Counted from the first letter of the stretch, positions 1 through 6,710 are shown. The stretch: DNA of 8,033 bases from Methylocystaceae bacterium (GCA_003152255.1 PLZT01000084.1:1-8033); one strand, 5' to 3'. Program-made: numbers and translations. Notes: generated by a model from the sequence alone, not told the origin.

Positions 1-62
1 GGCGTCGGACACAGAAGGCGCCGTCTCAGGGCCGTGAAACGATTTTGAACGCCACATAACAA
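1..62. repeat. RIT left terminal inverted repeat (incomplete at window edge)
   Basis: This is the reverse complement of 3296-3357 with two mismatches. Its inner edge (49-60) carries ACGCCACATAAC, the same 12-mer that forms the outer edge of the right repeat at 3353-3364. At the outer edge only GGCGT is visible; the rest of the expected GTTATGTGGCGT would lie before the window. The repeat starts 5 bases after the stop codon of the third recombinase. Confidence 0.93.
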
Positions 63-67
63 GGCGG

Positions 68-1063
68 CTATAGCGCGCGAAGAAATTCCATCAGCGCTGG
101 CCGGTCTCGCCAGTGCTTTCCGACCGTTTTGATATTGGTCATCTCGCATTTCGCCAAGGCTTTGGCTTTGGTCTCGAAGTCGACTTCGGCATAGATATTC
201 GTGGTCTCCAGCGAGACATGGCCGAGCCAGCCCCGGATTGTGTTGATGTCGACGCGAGCGCGCAGAAGGTGGGTCGCGGTGGTGTGGCGGATGGAGTGCG
301 GGCTGACACGCTTTGCCGCCAACGCCGGAGATTGGGCTCGAGCCTTCAGAGCGTTACGTTCAACGACGGTATGGATCCCGAATCGAGTAATCGGTCGCCC
401 GCAGCGATTGAGAAAGACTGGCCGGGAAGGCGCGCTTTCGCCTGTGATGGCGGCGAGTTCTGAGACGGTGGCCGACCATAGAGGGCAAAATCGCTGTTTT
501 CCCCCTTTCCCGTGGATTTTTACGCTGGCGGCGTTCAGGTCCAAGTCTCCGACCTTTACTTGGGCGGCTTCCGAAGCTCTGGCTCCGGTGTTGTAGAGAA
601 ACAGCAGAAGGGCGTGGTCGCGCTGACCTTGTGCCGTTCGCCGGTCGGGAGCGGCGAGTAAGGCGTCGATCTCGGGCTTTTCGAGATAGCCAATGACGGC
701 CTTGCCGGTTTTCTTGAACGGAATCGAACGGATCTGTCCGGACCATTCGATATGTATCGGACTATGCTCGCCGACAAAGCCCGCAACGGCGCGGATGGCG
801 GCAAGTCGTTGGTTACGTGTGGCGATACTGCATTGACGTGTGACCTCGATATCGTTGAGGAATAGCCTGACGAGATCAGCCGAGACATCGACGACAGTCA
901 GACGGTCGACCGGCGTCTTAGATTGTTTTGCGACGAAAGGAATGAGCTGGCAGAGCGCGTCACGATAGCCGTGTTGGGTGTTGCTGGCGAGGTTGCGTTC
1001 GGCGACGACATGCTCCAGCAAGAAGCGCCGAATCCAGGGACCAAGAAGAGCTTCGTCAGTCAT
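68..1063 (-). CDS. Tyrosine recombinase/integrase, third gene of the RIT trio
   Basis: Site-specific recombinase of the phage integrase family, expected to cut and rejoin DNA through a tyrosine-DNA intermediate. It has an N-terminal SAM-like core-binding domain (about residues 8-110) and a C-terminal catalytic domain (about 125-305). From the chosen start the catalytic set is complete: R162 in TGARAS, K186 in GKGGK, H256 and R259 in PHSIRH, H282 in WLGH, and nucleophile Y291 in NIYAEV. The ATG at 1063 is chosen because GGAG lies 7 bases upstream (1071-1074) and the ATG overlaps the preceding stop codon as ATGACTGA, a translational-coupling arrangement. An ATG at 1081 in the same frame would add six residues. 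The stop codon lies 5 bases from the left terminal repeat. The protein presumably works with the other two recombinases on the element's ends; the division of labour cannot be read from sequence. Confidence 0.93.
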   Translation of the reverse strand: MTDEALLGPWIRRFLLEHVVAERNLASNTQHGYRDALCQLIPFVAKQSKTPVDRLTVVDVSADLVRLFLNDIEVTRQCSIATRNQRLAAIRAVAGFVGEHSPIHIEWSGQIRSIPFKKTGKAVIGYLEKPEIDALLAAPDRRTAQGQRDHALLLFLYNTGARASEAAQVKVGDLDLNAASVKIHGKGGKQRFCPLWSATVSELAAITGESAPSRPVFLNRCGRPITRFGIHTVVERNALKARAQSPALAAKRVSPHSIRHTTATHLLRARVDINTIRGWLGHVSLETTNIYAEVDFETKAKALAKCEMTNIKTVGKHWRDRPALMEFLRAL

Positions 1064-1994
1064 GAGACGGCTCCATGGCATAATTTTCGAAGCGTAGGCT
1101 CGCCTCGCGAAGCAGTTCCGGGGTCAGCGTAAGGTAACGCTGCGTGCCGGAGATATGCACATGGCCGAGATAGGTCGACAGCTTCGGCAAAAGGCGCTGC
1201 ACGTCGGCTCCGTCACGGTACCAGGAGATAAGCCTGTGAACGGCGAAGCTGTGGCGCAGGTCATGCAAACGTGGTTGATGTCGGGCGTCGGCGGCTCCGC
1301 ACACGACATTGGCGCAGACCCGCAAGCGGCAAAAGGCCATCTCGGCGTTTTGCCGTGTCACCGCATTGCCGGTGCGGGAAAGAAAGAACGGCGAAGCAGG
1401 CTCGGCATGCTGCTGTCGGCGGCTCACGGAATACAGGGTCAAGATCCGGATCAAATCTTTGCCGATCGGCACCAGCCTCGTTTTGTAAAACTTGCTCTCG
1501 CGAACGCAGAGGATCCCTGCGTCGAGATCGACATCGGCCAGGGTAAGGGCGAGTGCTTCACTGATGCGGAGCCCGGCGCCATACAGCAAGAGCAAGAGCG
1601 TTCGATAGGTATCTGGAGAAATGCGACAGCGTGGATGGTCGTTGACCACGACGGCATCGAGCAAACGACGTAATTCCTCGTGCGAATAAATATGGGGAAC
1701 GAACGCTTGCAGGGGTTGGGGAGCGGCCCGTGGCAGCGGCGAGCGGTCGGCATAGCCCCGGGCGACGGCAAACCTGTATAGGCCGCCGAGCGCGGAGTGC
1801 TTGCGTTCCCAAAAGCGGGTGACCGGTCCAGTTCCGGCGAGAAAGGCAAACACTTGGTTGGCTGTAACCTCTTGCATGGTCACGTCCCCCAATGCACGAC
1901 TGAACGACTGAAGGGTACGAGCCTCCGTATGAAAGCGCATACCCATCGCCTGCTTATGGGCGACATAGCTGGCAATGACATCAAAGAGCTTCAT
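1056..1994 (-). CDS. Tyrosine recombinase/integrase, second gene of the RIT trio
   Basis: A 312-residue phage-integrase-family recombinase. The N-terminal SAM-like DNA-binding domain spans roughly residues 1-90 and the catalytic domain roughly 100-300. All catalytic residues are visible: R143 in GAGLRISE, K168 in RESKFYKTR, H244 and R247 in LHDLRHSF, H278 in YLGH, and nucleophile Y287 in TQRYL. The start ATG (1994-1992) overlaps the TGA of the upstream recombinase by four bases (ATGA), and GGAGG lies 9 bases upstream (2004-2008), so translation is probably coupled. Its end overlaps the third gene by 8 bases. It is a typical middle member of a RIT trio. The three paralogues are clearly divergent from one another, which suggests separate roles rather than recent duplication. 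Confidence 0.94.
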   Translation of the reverse strand: MKLFDVIASYVAHKQAMGMRFHTEARTLQSFSRALGDVTMQEVTANQVFAFLAGTGPVTRFWERKHSALGGLYRFAVARGYADRSPLPRAAPQPLQAFVPHIYSHEELRRLLDAVVVNDHPRCRISPDTYRTLLLLLYGAGLRISEALALTLADVDLDAGILCVRESKFYKTRLVPIGKDLIRILTLYSVSRRQQHAEPASPFFLSRTGNAVTRQNAEMAFCRLRVCANVVCGAADARHQPRLHDLRHSFAVHRLISWYRDGADVQRLLPKLSTYLGHVHISGTQRYLTLTPELLREASLRFENYAMEPSHD

Positions 1995-3247
1995 GATAGC
2001 AGCCCTCCCAGGTCAAACGCCGCGACCTCCTGCAGGCCGATCAAGTCGATCTTGGCGTAGGTCCGGGTTGCATAAGCGCTACGATGGCCGAGATGATCAC
2101 CAATCTCTTTTAAGCTCAGCCCCGCTTCGACGAGGTGCGCCGCACAAGCGTGGCGAAGGCTGTGCGGACCGTAATGTGCGGTCTGAATGCCCAAAGCGTT
2201 AAGTCGGCTACCGACCGCGTGATACATGCCGCCTGACGAGAGAGGATGAAACGGCGCCCTGAGCGTCACAAACAGTTCTCGACAATCACAGCGGCCAGGC
2301 CTGACCCGTTGGAGATAGGTCAAAATCGCGTCGCCGACCGAGGTTACGATAGGATAGTATTGCGTCCGCCGCTGCTTCGGCCGTTCAATCGTAATTACCT
2401 CTCTGGTCCAATCCAGATCTTCGAGGCGCAATCTGCGGACTTCGCCACTTCTCAATCCGTATATAGCCAGCAGCATCAGGATCGCGTGATCCCGGATGTC
2501 GCGCAGATCTTCTCCGCCGGTGCTGTCTATAAGGCGTTGGACGTCGGTCCAGAGAGGACCTCTGGGAAGTCCTTCCTGTTTGAAGAGCCGCGGCGAGTCG
2601 ATGGCGGCGGCGATTCCGGAGGAACACCAACCCCGCATCTCGGCATGTCGAAAGAATAACCGTAGCGCCACAGCGCTTGTTGCAACGGATACGCGGCGCC
2701 AGCCTTCTCGACCTTTCGAATCGAGAAAAGCGTCGACGTCGCCGACGCTGATGGATGCGATCGATGCTTTGCTCAAGGAGACGTGCCGAAGAAAATTTTC
2801 AACGTGCCAGCGTCGATTGCAGACCGTGCTTGGCGAGAGCCCGCGCTCGTCCCGCAAATAGGCGATGAAATCCTCGACTTGAACAGAAAAAACATTCTCC
2901 TTGTCATCTGGCGACTCCGCCAAACATCCAAGAAAGCTCAGCCACGCGGTGGCGATCTGAATGAACAGTTGCCTTGACCACTTTCCGCTGCCAATGCGCT
3001 GCCGTCTTTGCTGGTGACGCGCCCAATTTTGAGCAGCCGCTTCAACTTCCTGTGGAGTAATCAGTTTGCCAGCTGTCACATCGAGCCGCTCGGCGACTAC
3101 AAGCAGCTCTTGGGCGATGCGCGCCAAAGTGACGCGAGCGATACCCTGATCGGCGCAATGCGCGAGGTAACGCTCTCGGTCGGCAGCCGCCGGAGCCATT
3201 CGGTGACGCGCCAAGACCTTGGGATAGGTGAACAAGTCTTCGAACAT
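1991..3247 (-). CDS. Tyrosine recombinase/integrase, first gene of the RIT trio
   Basis: A 418-residue phage-integrase-family recombinase, the longest and first-transcribed of the three. It carries an extra N-terminal region (about residues 1-110), then a SAM-like core-binding domain (about 115-210) and a catalytic domain (about 228-405). The catalytic set is intact: R266 in YGLRSGEV, K291 in ERPKQRRT, H362 and R365 in PHSLRH, H388 in HLGH, and nucleophile Y397 in RTYAKID. The start is supported by an AGGAGA ribosome binding site (3257-3262) about 9 bases upstream. That site sits in the 3' arm of a predicted hairpin (3251-3281), so synthesis of the whole trio may be held down at the level of translation. 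The gene lies 48 bases inside the right terminal repeat, so its promoter must lie in that gap, in the repeat, or in flanking DNA. Confidence 0.94.
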   Translation of the reverse strand: MFEDLFTYPKVLARHRMAPAAADRERYLAHCADQGIARVTLARIAQELLVVAERLDVTAGKLITPQEVEAAAQNWARHQQRRQRIGSGKWSRQLFIQIATAWLSFLGCLAESPDDKENVFSVQVEDFIAYLRDERGLSPSTVCNRRWHVENFLRHVSLSKASIASISVGDVDAFLDSKGREGWRRVSVATSAVALRLFFRHAEMRGWCSSGIAAAIDSPRLFKQEGLPRGPLWTDVQRLIDSTGGEDLRDIRDHAILMLLAIYGLRSGEVRRLRLEDLDWTREVITIERPKQRRTQYYPIVTSVGDAILTYLQRVRPGRCDCRELFVTLRAPFHPLSSGGMYHAVGSRLNALGIQTAHYGPHSLRHACAAHLVEAGLSLKEIGDHLGHRSAYATRTYAKIDLIGLQEVAAFDLGGLLS

Positions 3248-3250
3248 GGT

Positions 3251-3281
3251 GTCGGATCTCCTGATTGATGGGGAGTCCGAC
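3251..3281 (-). promoter_or_regulatory. Hairpin sequestering the ribosome binding site of the first RIT recombinase
   Basis: On the minus-strand transcript, GUCGGA-CUCC (3281-3272) can pair with GGAG-A-UCCGAC (3261-3251). This gives a 10-bp, mostly GC stem with one bulged A and a 10-base loop. The 3' arm contains most of the AGGAGA ribosome binding site, three bases before the ACC-AUG of the recombinase start. The pairing is visible; its regulatory role is inference. Confidence 0.55.
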
Positions 3282-3295
3282 CATTCTCGGGCACT

Positions 3296-3364
3296 TTGTT
3301 ATGTGGCGTTCAAAATCGTTTCACGGCTCTGGGACGGCGCCTTCTGTGTCCGACGCCACATAAC
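3296..3364. repeat. RIT right terminal inverted repeat with inverted 12-bp edges
   Basis: Positions 3296-3357 pair with 1-62. The repeat is bounded by a perfect inverted pair of 12-mers, GTTATGTGGCGT at 3298-3309 and ACGCCACATAAC at 3353-3364, separated by 43 bases. These are the best candidates for recombinase binding arms, because tyrosine recombinases bind inverted arms. The spacing is much longer than the 6-8 base core of a simple crossover site, so the real architecture is unknown. A partial further copy (CGCCACATT) follows at 3371-3379. Confidence 0.93.
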
Positions 3365-3405
3365 TACCGCCGCCACATTCCGCACCGGGCTCTTCCACCG
3401 AGTAT

Positions 3406-3423
3406 CCCGATCAAGCAATCGGG
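3406..3423. other. Small hairpin at the end of the maturase remnant
   Basis: CCCGAT (3406-3411) and ATCGGG (3418-3423) form a 6-bp perfect stem with a 6-base loop, overlapping the maturase remnant's stop codon. Group II introns carry structured RNA downstream of the protein stop, so this may be leftover domain IV/V structure. There is no T-run to support a terminator. Confidence 0.3.
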
Positions 3424-3772
3424 TTGCGCCAGTTATGCACGATCCGCGGCCGTGGAAGGGTGAAGCGCTCCAGGATCGCATTGAACCGCTCCCATGGGAG
3501 TTAGGCCTCTGGCCTCGCCTACGCAGAACCCATCGCCACCATTTGACGATTTGGATATGGAAGCAGGCGATGCTCCGACCGTTGCCCGTGATGCCGAAAT
3601 ATCCGTGGTGCCCGCGCAACACCGCCGCCAGCCATTTGCGCTGGGTAGGCAGCGACGCGTGCCGACGGAACTTCATCTCACGGCGCAGCTCCTTGAGTTT
3701 GCGGATCATCCGCGTGCGTTGGGTCTTCCGCATGACCATGAACCGCCCTTTCCGGGTTGTTCCGCAGTAATG
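3411..3772 (-). pseudogene. Remnant of a group II intron reverse transcriptase/maturase (C-terminal part only)
   Basis: Reading leftward from 3772, the translation begins HYCGTTRKGRF and continues through RKTQ, QRKWLAAVLRGHHGYFGITGN and WWRWVLRRRGQR. This is the typical end of the reverse transcriptase domain plus the maturase (X/thumb) region of bacterial group II intron-encoded proteins. Near 3495 the frame breaks: the conserved WERFNAILERF, then PRPRIVHNWRNPIA and a stop at 3411-3413, continue in another frame, consistent with one lost base. The whole catalytic reverse transcriptase domain (including YADD) and the intron 5' end are absent. Beyond the stop, GAGCCCGGTGCGG (3392-3380) looks like the first strand of intron domain V, but its partner strand is missing. 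The intron is therefore dead at both ends. A continuous open frame through 3299-3877 exists but is not a gene. Confidence 0.8.
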
Positions 3773-4505
3773 ACGGCGACGCCGCTCGGCTGGCGTAACG
3801 CCGTGACGGAGCCAGTCTTCTTCGCGGACATTGATCCGGCGGACACAGCCAAGGTCCTCGCGGCGATCCGGGAGCACGCGCCCACCGAGGCCGTGGTTTT
3901 TGCCTGGTGGGACATGTCTTGCCGCATTCGCGCCCTCGCGGGACGGCAGGCGCCGCTCGACGATCCACTCGCGCGCGGCCTGCTGACGCCAAGCGCGTGG
4001 ACCGTCAACGTCGCCGCCATCAACGAAAATCAGCGGGCGTATTGGGGTGCGGGCGTCCCCAGTGGGGAAGGCGAAGCCTTCGCCAAATTCATTGACGCAC
4101 GCTGCTCATGGACGAAGCGCGCGGCGTGGCGGCGCTGGTCGAAATCGCTGGCGGCAAGGAGGTTTTTGTCGCCGTGCATCTCTCCGATGCGTGGAAGGCG
4201 GCGGCGGCTCGACCCGATCTTCTTTCGATCGCTTATCGGGATTTTCCGGGCGGCGGCGACACGCATGGCGTGATGAAGGCGGCGCGCGAATGGTTGCAGG
4301 AGAACGGGATCGAGGGGGCTTCGCGGTCGAGCCGATGGGCGGCGCCATCCGCCTCCATTATCTGCCGCGCAAGACGGACTCCGCGCGATTGTTGGCCCGC
4401 CTATTGCCGTTCTCCACCTCCAACCCACTCAAGCTTGAGCGTCTTGAACTCGTCTATCAGCACAAGGGCTATTGGATTTACAAATTGAACGCGATTAAGG
4501 GCTGA
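3773..4505 (+). pseudogene. haoB: haoB-like gene remnant (hydroxylamine oxidation protein HaoB), 5'-truncated with two frameshifts
   Basis: Conceptual translation across three frames gives one continuous protein tail: VTEPVFFADIDPADTAKV, then VVFAWWDMSCRIRALAG, FIDALLMDEARG, LSIAYRDFPGGGDTHGVMK, FAVEPMGG, RLLARLLPF and LVYQHKGYWIYKL, ending at TGA 4503-4505. From memory this pattern (ADIDPA, WWD, YxDFP-GD-HG, LLPF, LVYQHxGYWxYKL) matches HaoB, the partner encoded beside hydroxylamine oxidoreductase haoA in nitrifiers and some methanotrophs. The first frameshift is near 4099-4101, where two extra bases split FIDA from LLMDE. The second is in a G run at 4314-4318, where one G is missing. The N-terminal part is gone: 5' of about 3773 the sequence is minus-strand intron debris. 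No haoA is visible. The pseudogene status is firm; the family name is moderate. Confidence 0.6.
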
Positions 4506-4678
4506 TCCACGTTGAGCTTCAGATCGCGCCCGCGCGCAATTCGTAAACTCGGAAACGAGGCCTTTAAGGCGGCGAGGAACGTTGCGGCTGAGCTATTTAC
4601 CGGCGAAATCTTCCGGTCCGCCTTGCGATAGGCTATGAGTCGAATTGATTGACGTCGCTGCCGAGCTTGAGAGAGTCC

Positions 4679-5617
4679 GTGACCGATCTGGACGTGGCCG
4701 TGCGCGGGATCGCTGCTGAAATTGCGGCGAGGCCGGATCGCGGCGAAGTCGCGACCTACATTCCCGAGCTCGCGCGCGTCGACGCTGGCGCATTTGGCAT
4801 CGTGGTGATCGACGCCGAAGGCCGCATCGTCGCCGACGGTGACTCGGACGCGCCGTTCTCGATCCAGAGCATTTCGAAAGTCTTCACACTCACGCTGGCG
4901 CTCGGCATGGTCGGCGATCGATTGTGGCATCGCGTCGGGCGCGAGCCCTCAGGCAATCCCTTCAATTCCATTGTGCAGCTCGAGTACGAGCGCGGCGTGC
5001 CGCGTAATCCGTTTATCAATGCCGGCGCCATCGCGGTGACCGATGTGATCCTGTCCGGGCATCAACCGCGCGAGGCTCTCGGCGAAATCTTACGCTTCGT
5101 GCAGTTCCTTGCGCAGGATAACACCATCTTCATCGACAGGGCAGTCGCGGAATCGGAGAAGCGGACCGGCTTTCGCAATATCGCGCTGGCCAATTACATG
5201 AAGTCCTTTGGCGTGCTAGATAATCCCGTGGATTTCACGCTCGGCGTTTATTTCCATCATTGCGCGATCGCGATGTCCTGCCGCCAGCTTGCGATGGCCG
5301 GGCGCTATCTCGCTCACTCGGGCCGAAATCCCACGACAGGATTGTCGGTCGTCTCGCCCGAACGAGCACGCCGCATCAACGCGTTGATGTTGACCTGCGG
5401 CCATTATGACGGCTCTGGCGAATTCGCCTACCGTGTCGGCCTGCCTGGCAAGAGCGGCGTTGGCGGTGGCATACTTGCTATCGCACCTGGAAAAGCGTCA
5501 ATCGCCGTGTGGTCGCCCGGGCTCGACGCAAACGGCAATTCACATCTGGGGCGCCTCGCGCTGGAGATGCTCGCCAAGCGGATGGGCTGGTCGGTTTTTG
5601 GGGCAGAGAGTCCATGA
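4679..5617 (+). CDS. glsA: Glutaminase (L-glutamine amidohydrolase), serine beta-lactamase-like fold
   Basis: Hydrolyses L-glutamine to L-glutamate and ammonia in the cytoplasm. The 312-residue protein spans the whole family, about the length of E. coli GlsB. From the GTG start the catalytic Ser-x-x-Lys pair is S64 and K67 in FSIQSISK. Other family signatures are [74 protein letters not shown] and IAVWSPGLD. The GTG at 4679 is preferred because it gives the family's usual N-terminus and has GAGAG just upstream. An in-frame TTG at 4649 would add ten residues. The gene has no co-directional partner: upstream lies the haoB-like wreck and downstream is a convergent operon. The function is secure; its physiological use (glutamate supply, acid or nitrogen response) is not shown by context. 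Confidence 0.95.
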   Translation: MTDLDVAVRGIAAEIAARPDRGEVATYIPELARVDAGAFGIVVIDAEGRIVADGDSDAPFSIQSISKVFTLTLALGMVGDRLWHRVGREPSGNPFNSIVQLEYERGVPRNPFINAGAIAVTDVILSGHQPREALGEILRFVQFLAQDNTIFIDRAVAESEKRTGFRNIALANYMKSFGVLDNPVDFTLGVYFHHCAIAMSCRQLAMAGRYLAHSGRNPTTGLSVVSPERARRINALMLTCGHYDGSGEFAYRVGLPGKSGVGGGILAIAPGKASIAVWSPGLDANGNSHLGRLALEMLAKRMGWSVFGAESP

Positions 5618-5704
5618 GCGCGCAAAGATGAACTCGCCGCCTTACGTCATCACGCTGGCGCTATATTGACCGCGTCGCACGAACGGAAGGCAACCCAAAA
5701 TAGC

Positions 5705-5732
5705 GGGAGCGCTGCAAGATTGCAGCGCCCCT
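5705..5732 (-). terminator. Hairpin between convergent genes, probable terminator of the cupredoxin operon
   Basis: GCGCTGCA (5709-5716) pairs perfectly with TGCAGCGC (5721-5728) around the loop AGAT. After one mismatch, GGG (5705-5707) pairs with CCC (5730-5732). On the minus strand the arm is followed by a short T stretch (CTATTTT), and the hairpin lies 7 bases past the cupredoxin stop. It may also serve the glutaminase from the other side, where only a weak T-run (GGTTT) follows. Confidence 0.6.
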
Positions 5733-5738
5733 TGGGGT

Positions 5739-6074
5739 TTAGGGACCAACTACGAGTCGACCTTTCATGCCCGGATGGAAGCGGCAGGTGTAGTCGATCA
5801 CACCTGGCCGCTTCAAAACCGTTTGGCCTTTGGCACCTGGTGGGAGGTCTATGTCGAAACTCCCGTCATCGGCGGTTGCCGTGTGGCGAAAGATGTCGGA
5901 ATTTCGCCACTCGACAATGTCATTCACGTGCAGCTCTGCCGGGGCAGACCCAAACACCAGTTTGTTGATTTCGATTACGTAAACCTGCGGCTCGTCGCCA
6001 CGCGACAGGGGCATGCAGGCGAGAAAGCCGAGCATCAGCGCCCCACTGGCCGCCATAAGGAATCGAACGCCCAT
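5739..6074 (-). CDS. Small periplasmic cupredoxin (amicyanin/plastocyanin-like blue copper protein)
   Basis: A 111-residue secreted type-1 copper protein. Residues 1-26 are a signal peptide (positively charged start, hydrophobic core, then SRGDEP). The mature part is a single cupredoxin domain with all four expected copper ligands: H64 in FRHTA, then C97, H100 and M103 in YTCRFHPGM, the C-x2-H-x2-M spacing of short-loop cupredoxins. Such proteins shuttle electrons or hold copper in the periplasm. The gene follows the DUF4142 gene by 7 bases and is probably co-transcribed with it from the ECF-type promoter at 6663-6690. A hairpin terminator lies just past its stop. FLAC at 17-20 resembles a lipobox but lacks the usual leucine at -3, so a soluble periplasmic protein is more likely. 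Its redox partner is not identifiable here. Confidence 0.88.
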   Translation of the reverse strand: MGVRFLMAASGALMLGFLACMPLSRGDEPQVYVIEINKLVFGSAPAELHVNDIVEWRNSDIFRHTATADDGSFDIDLPPGAKGQTVLKRPGVIDYTCRFHPGMKGRLVVGP

Positions 6075-6081
6075 CGAAGGC

Positions 6082-6609
6082 CTACTTCATCTGGCCGACG
6101 AGATGCTCGGCATGCTGCTGATGTTCCTTAAACAGCTTCAGGCCGGTTTCAAGCAGGCTCTTCAATTCACCGTTCTGGGCGTCGGGAATGAGCACCGTTG
6201 CAAGCGCCCCATTGACGGTTTGATGATAGGCGACCTCGTTCTGCGCGTATGCCTTGTCAAAGGCGGCTCCGCTCAGCTTCGACAATTCCTCGCGCGTCTT
6301 GGCGGCGCCTTCCGTCAGGGATTTGCTGGTATCATTGTCTTCGGGCTTAACCTTTAGCTTTTCGACTAAGGCAAGCGCCTGCTTGTTGACTGCAGTGTGA
6401 TCGCGCACCATTTCCTCGGCAAACTCCCTGACGCCTTTGTTCTGCGAAAGCTTCAGCGCGAGCTCTGCGGCCGCGATGTCGATTTGCCCTGCGGTATACG
6501 CGATATGCGCGATTTGCGGATCGGTTGGTTTGGCTGCGGTTTGAGCCACTGCTCCAGACGCTGCGAAGCTCATTGCGACGGCGAGTAGAAGACGCGGATT
6601 GCGGAACAT
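6082..6609 (-). CDS. DUF4142-family exported protein (ferritin-like helical bundle)
   Basis: A 175-residue exported protein. It has a clear signal peptide (residues 1-22, cleavage after AVA before Q23), then an all-helical DUF4142 domain (about 32-172). Family-typical stretches are YTAGQIDIAAAELA, FAEEMVRDHTAVN, FDKAYAQNEVAYHQTV and the C-terminal KEHQQHAEHL. Conserved His, Glu and Asp positions (E66, H71, D118, E125, H129, H163, H166) recall a ferritin-like four-helix bundle that might bind metal, but no biochemical function is established for this family as far as I know. The start is supported by AAGGAGA at 6617-6623, 7 bases upstream. It is the first gene of an operon with the cupredoxin and is divergent from the ECF sigma gene. 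The shared promoter structure suggests membership of that sigma factor's regulon, perhaps envelope, copper or oxidative stress. Confidence 0.88.
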   Translation of the reverse strand: MFRNPRLLLAVAMSFAASGAVAQTAAKPTDPQIAHIAYTAGQIDIAAAELALKLSQNKGVREFAEEMVRDHTAVNKQALALVEKLKVKPEDNDTSKSLTEGAAKTREELSKLSGAAFDKAYAQNEVAYHQTVNGALATVLIPDAQNGELKSLLETGLKLFKEHQQHAEHLVGQMK

Positions 6610-6662
6610 GGTGGTGTCTCCTTGACATCAACTTCCCGCTCCTTGCGGGTGATGACGCCACA

Positions 6663-6690
6663 ATAGATGCAGGGACGATCCAAAGGTTCC
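6663..6690 (-). promoter_or_regulatory. Predicted ECF (sigma-E type) promoter of the DUF4142-cupredoxin operon
   Basis: Reading leftward there is GGAACCT (6690-6684), 16 bases, then TCTAT (6667-6663), about 54 bases before the DUF4142 start codon. GGAAC is the hallmark -35 element of sigma-E-like ECF promoters. The element has the same spacing and the same GCATCT at its -10 edge as the divergent promoter at 6705-6732. The predicted transcript starts near 6656, leaving a leader of about 47 bases that contains the AAGGAGA ribosome binding site. Confidence 0.62.
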
Positions 6691-6710
6691 CGATAAATTT
6701 TGCGGGAACC
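6685..6710. repeat. Perfect inverted repeat formed by two opposed -35 elements
   Basis: GGTTCCCG (6685-6692) and CGGGAACC (6703-6710) are exact reverse complements around an AT-rich 10-base centre. Each arm supplies the GGAACC -35 element of one divergent promoter. The repeat may be nothing more than two head-to-head promoters, or it may also bind a dimeric regulator. Confidence 0.85.

Larger units (their letters stand above)
1..3364 (-). mobile_element. RIT (recombinase-in-trio) element, left end cut by window
   Basis: Three consecutive, overlapping tyrosine recombinase genes lie on the minus strand between long inverted repeats, which is the defining layout of RIT elements. The repeats are 1-62 and 3296-3357, with 60 of 62 bases complementary; mismatches pair 26 with 3332 and 30 with 3328. 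No cargo gene is present: the genes fill nearly all the space between the repeats, with 5 bases between the last stop codon and the left repeat and about 48 bases between the right repeat and the first start codon. The right repeat can be followed to 3364, so the left one should extend about 7 bases before position 1. The element lies next to group II intron debris. All three recombinases look intact, so the element could still be active. Its identity is secure; its mobility is inference. Confidence 0.93.

Noticed and set aside
113..3268. Several plus-strand open frames opposite the recombinase genes
   Set aside because: They are high-GC shadow frames with arginine/proline-rich, non-family sequences and no ribosome binding sites, while the minus-strand genes carry full catalytic motifs.
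3298..3364. The 12-bp inverted arms read as a simple lox- or dif-like crossover site
   Set aside because: The arms are 43 bases apart, far more than the 6-8 base core of such sites; they are better described as parts of the RIT terminus.
3494..4273. A 259-residue plus-strand open frame that looks like one intact gene
   Set aside because: Its first ~90 codons are antisense to the maturase remnant and its tail is out of frame with the haoB-like protein. Only the middle carries recognisable sequence, so it is a chance fusion across a junction.
4506..4678. Promoter for the glutaminase in the gap after the haoB-like remnant
   Set aside because: Only weak, poorly spaced elements were seen (for example TTGCGA near 4624), not enough to call a site.
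5739..6074. Cupredoxin as a lipoprotein
   Set aside because: FLAC lacks the usual -3 leucine and is followed by a plausible signal-peptidase I region, so a soluble exported protein is the simpler reading.
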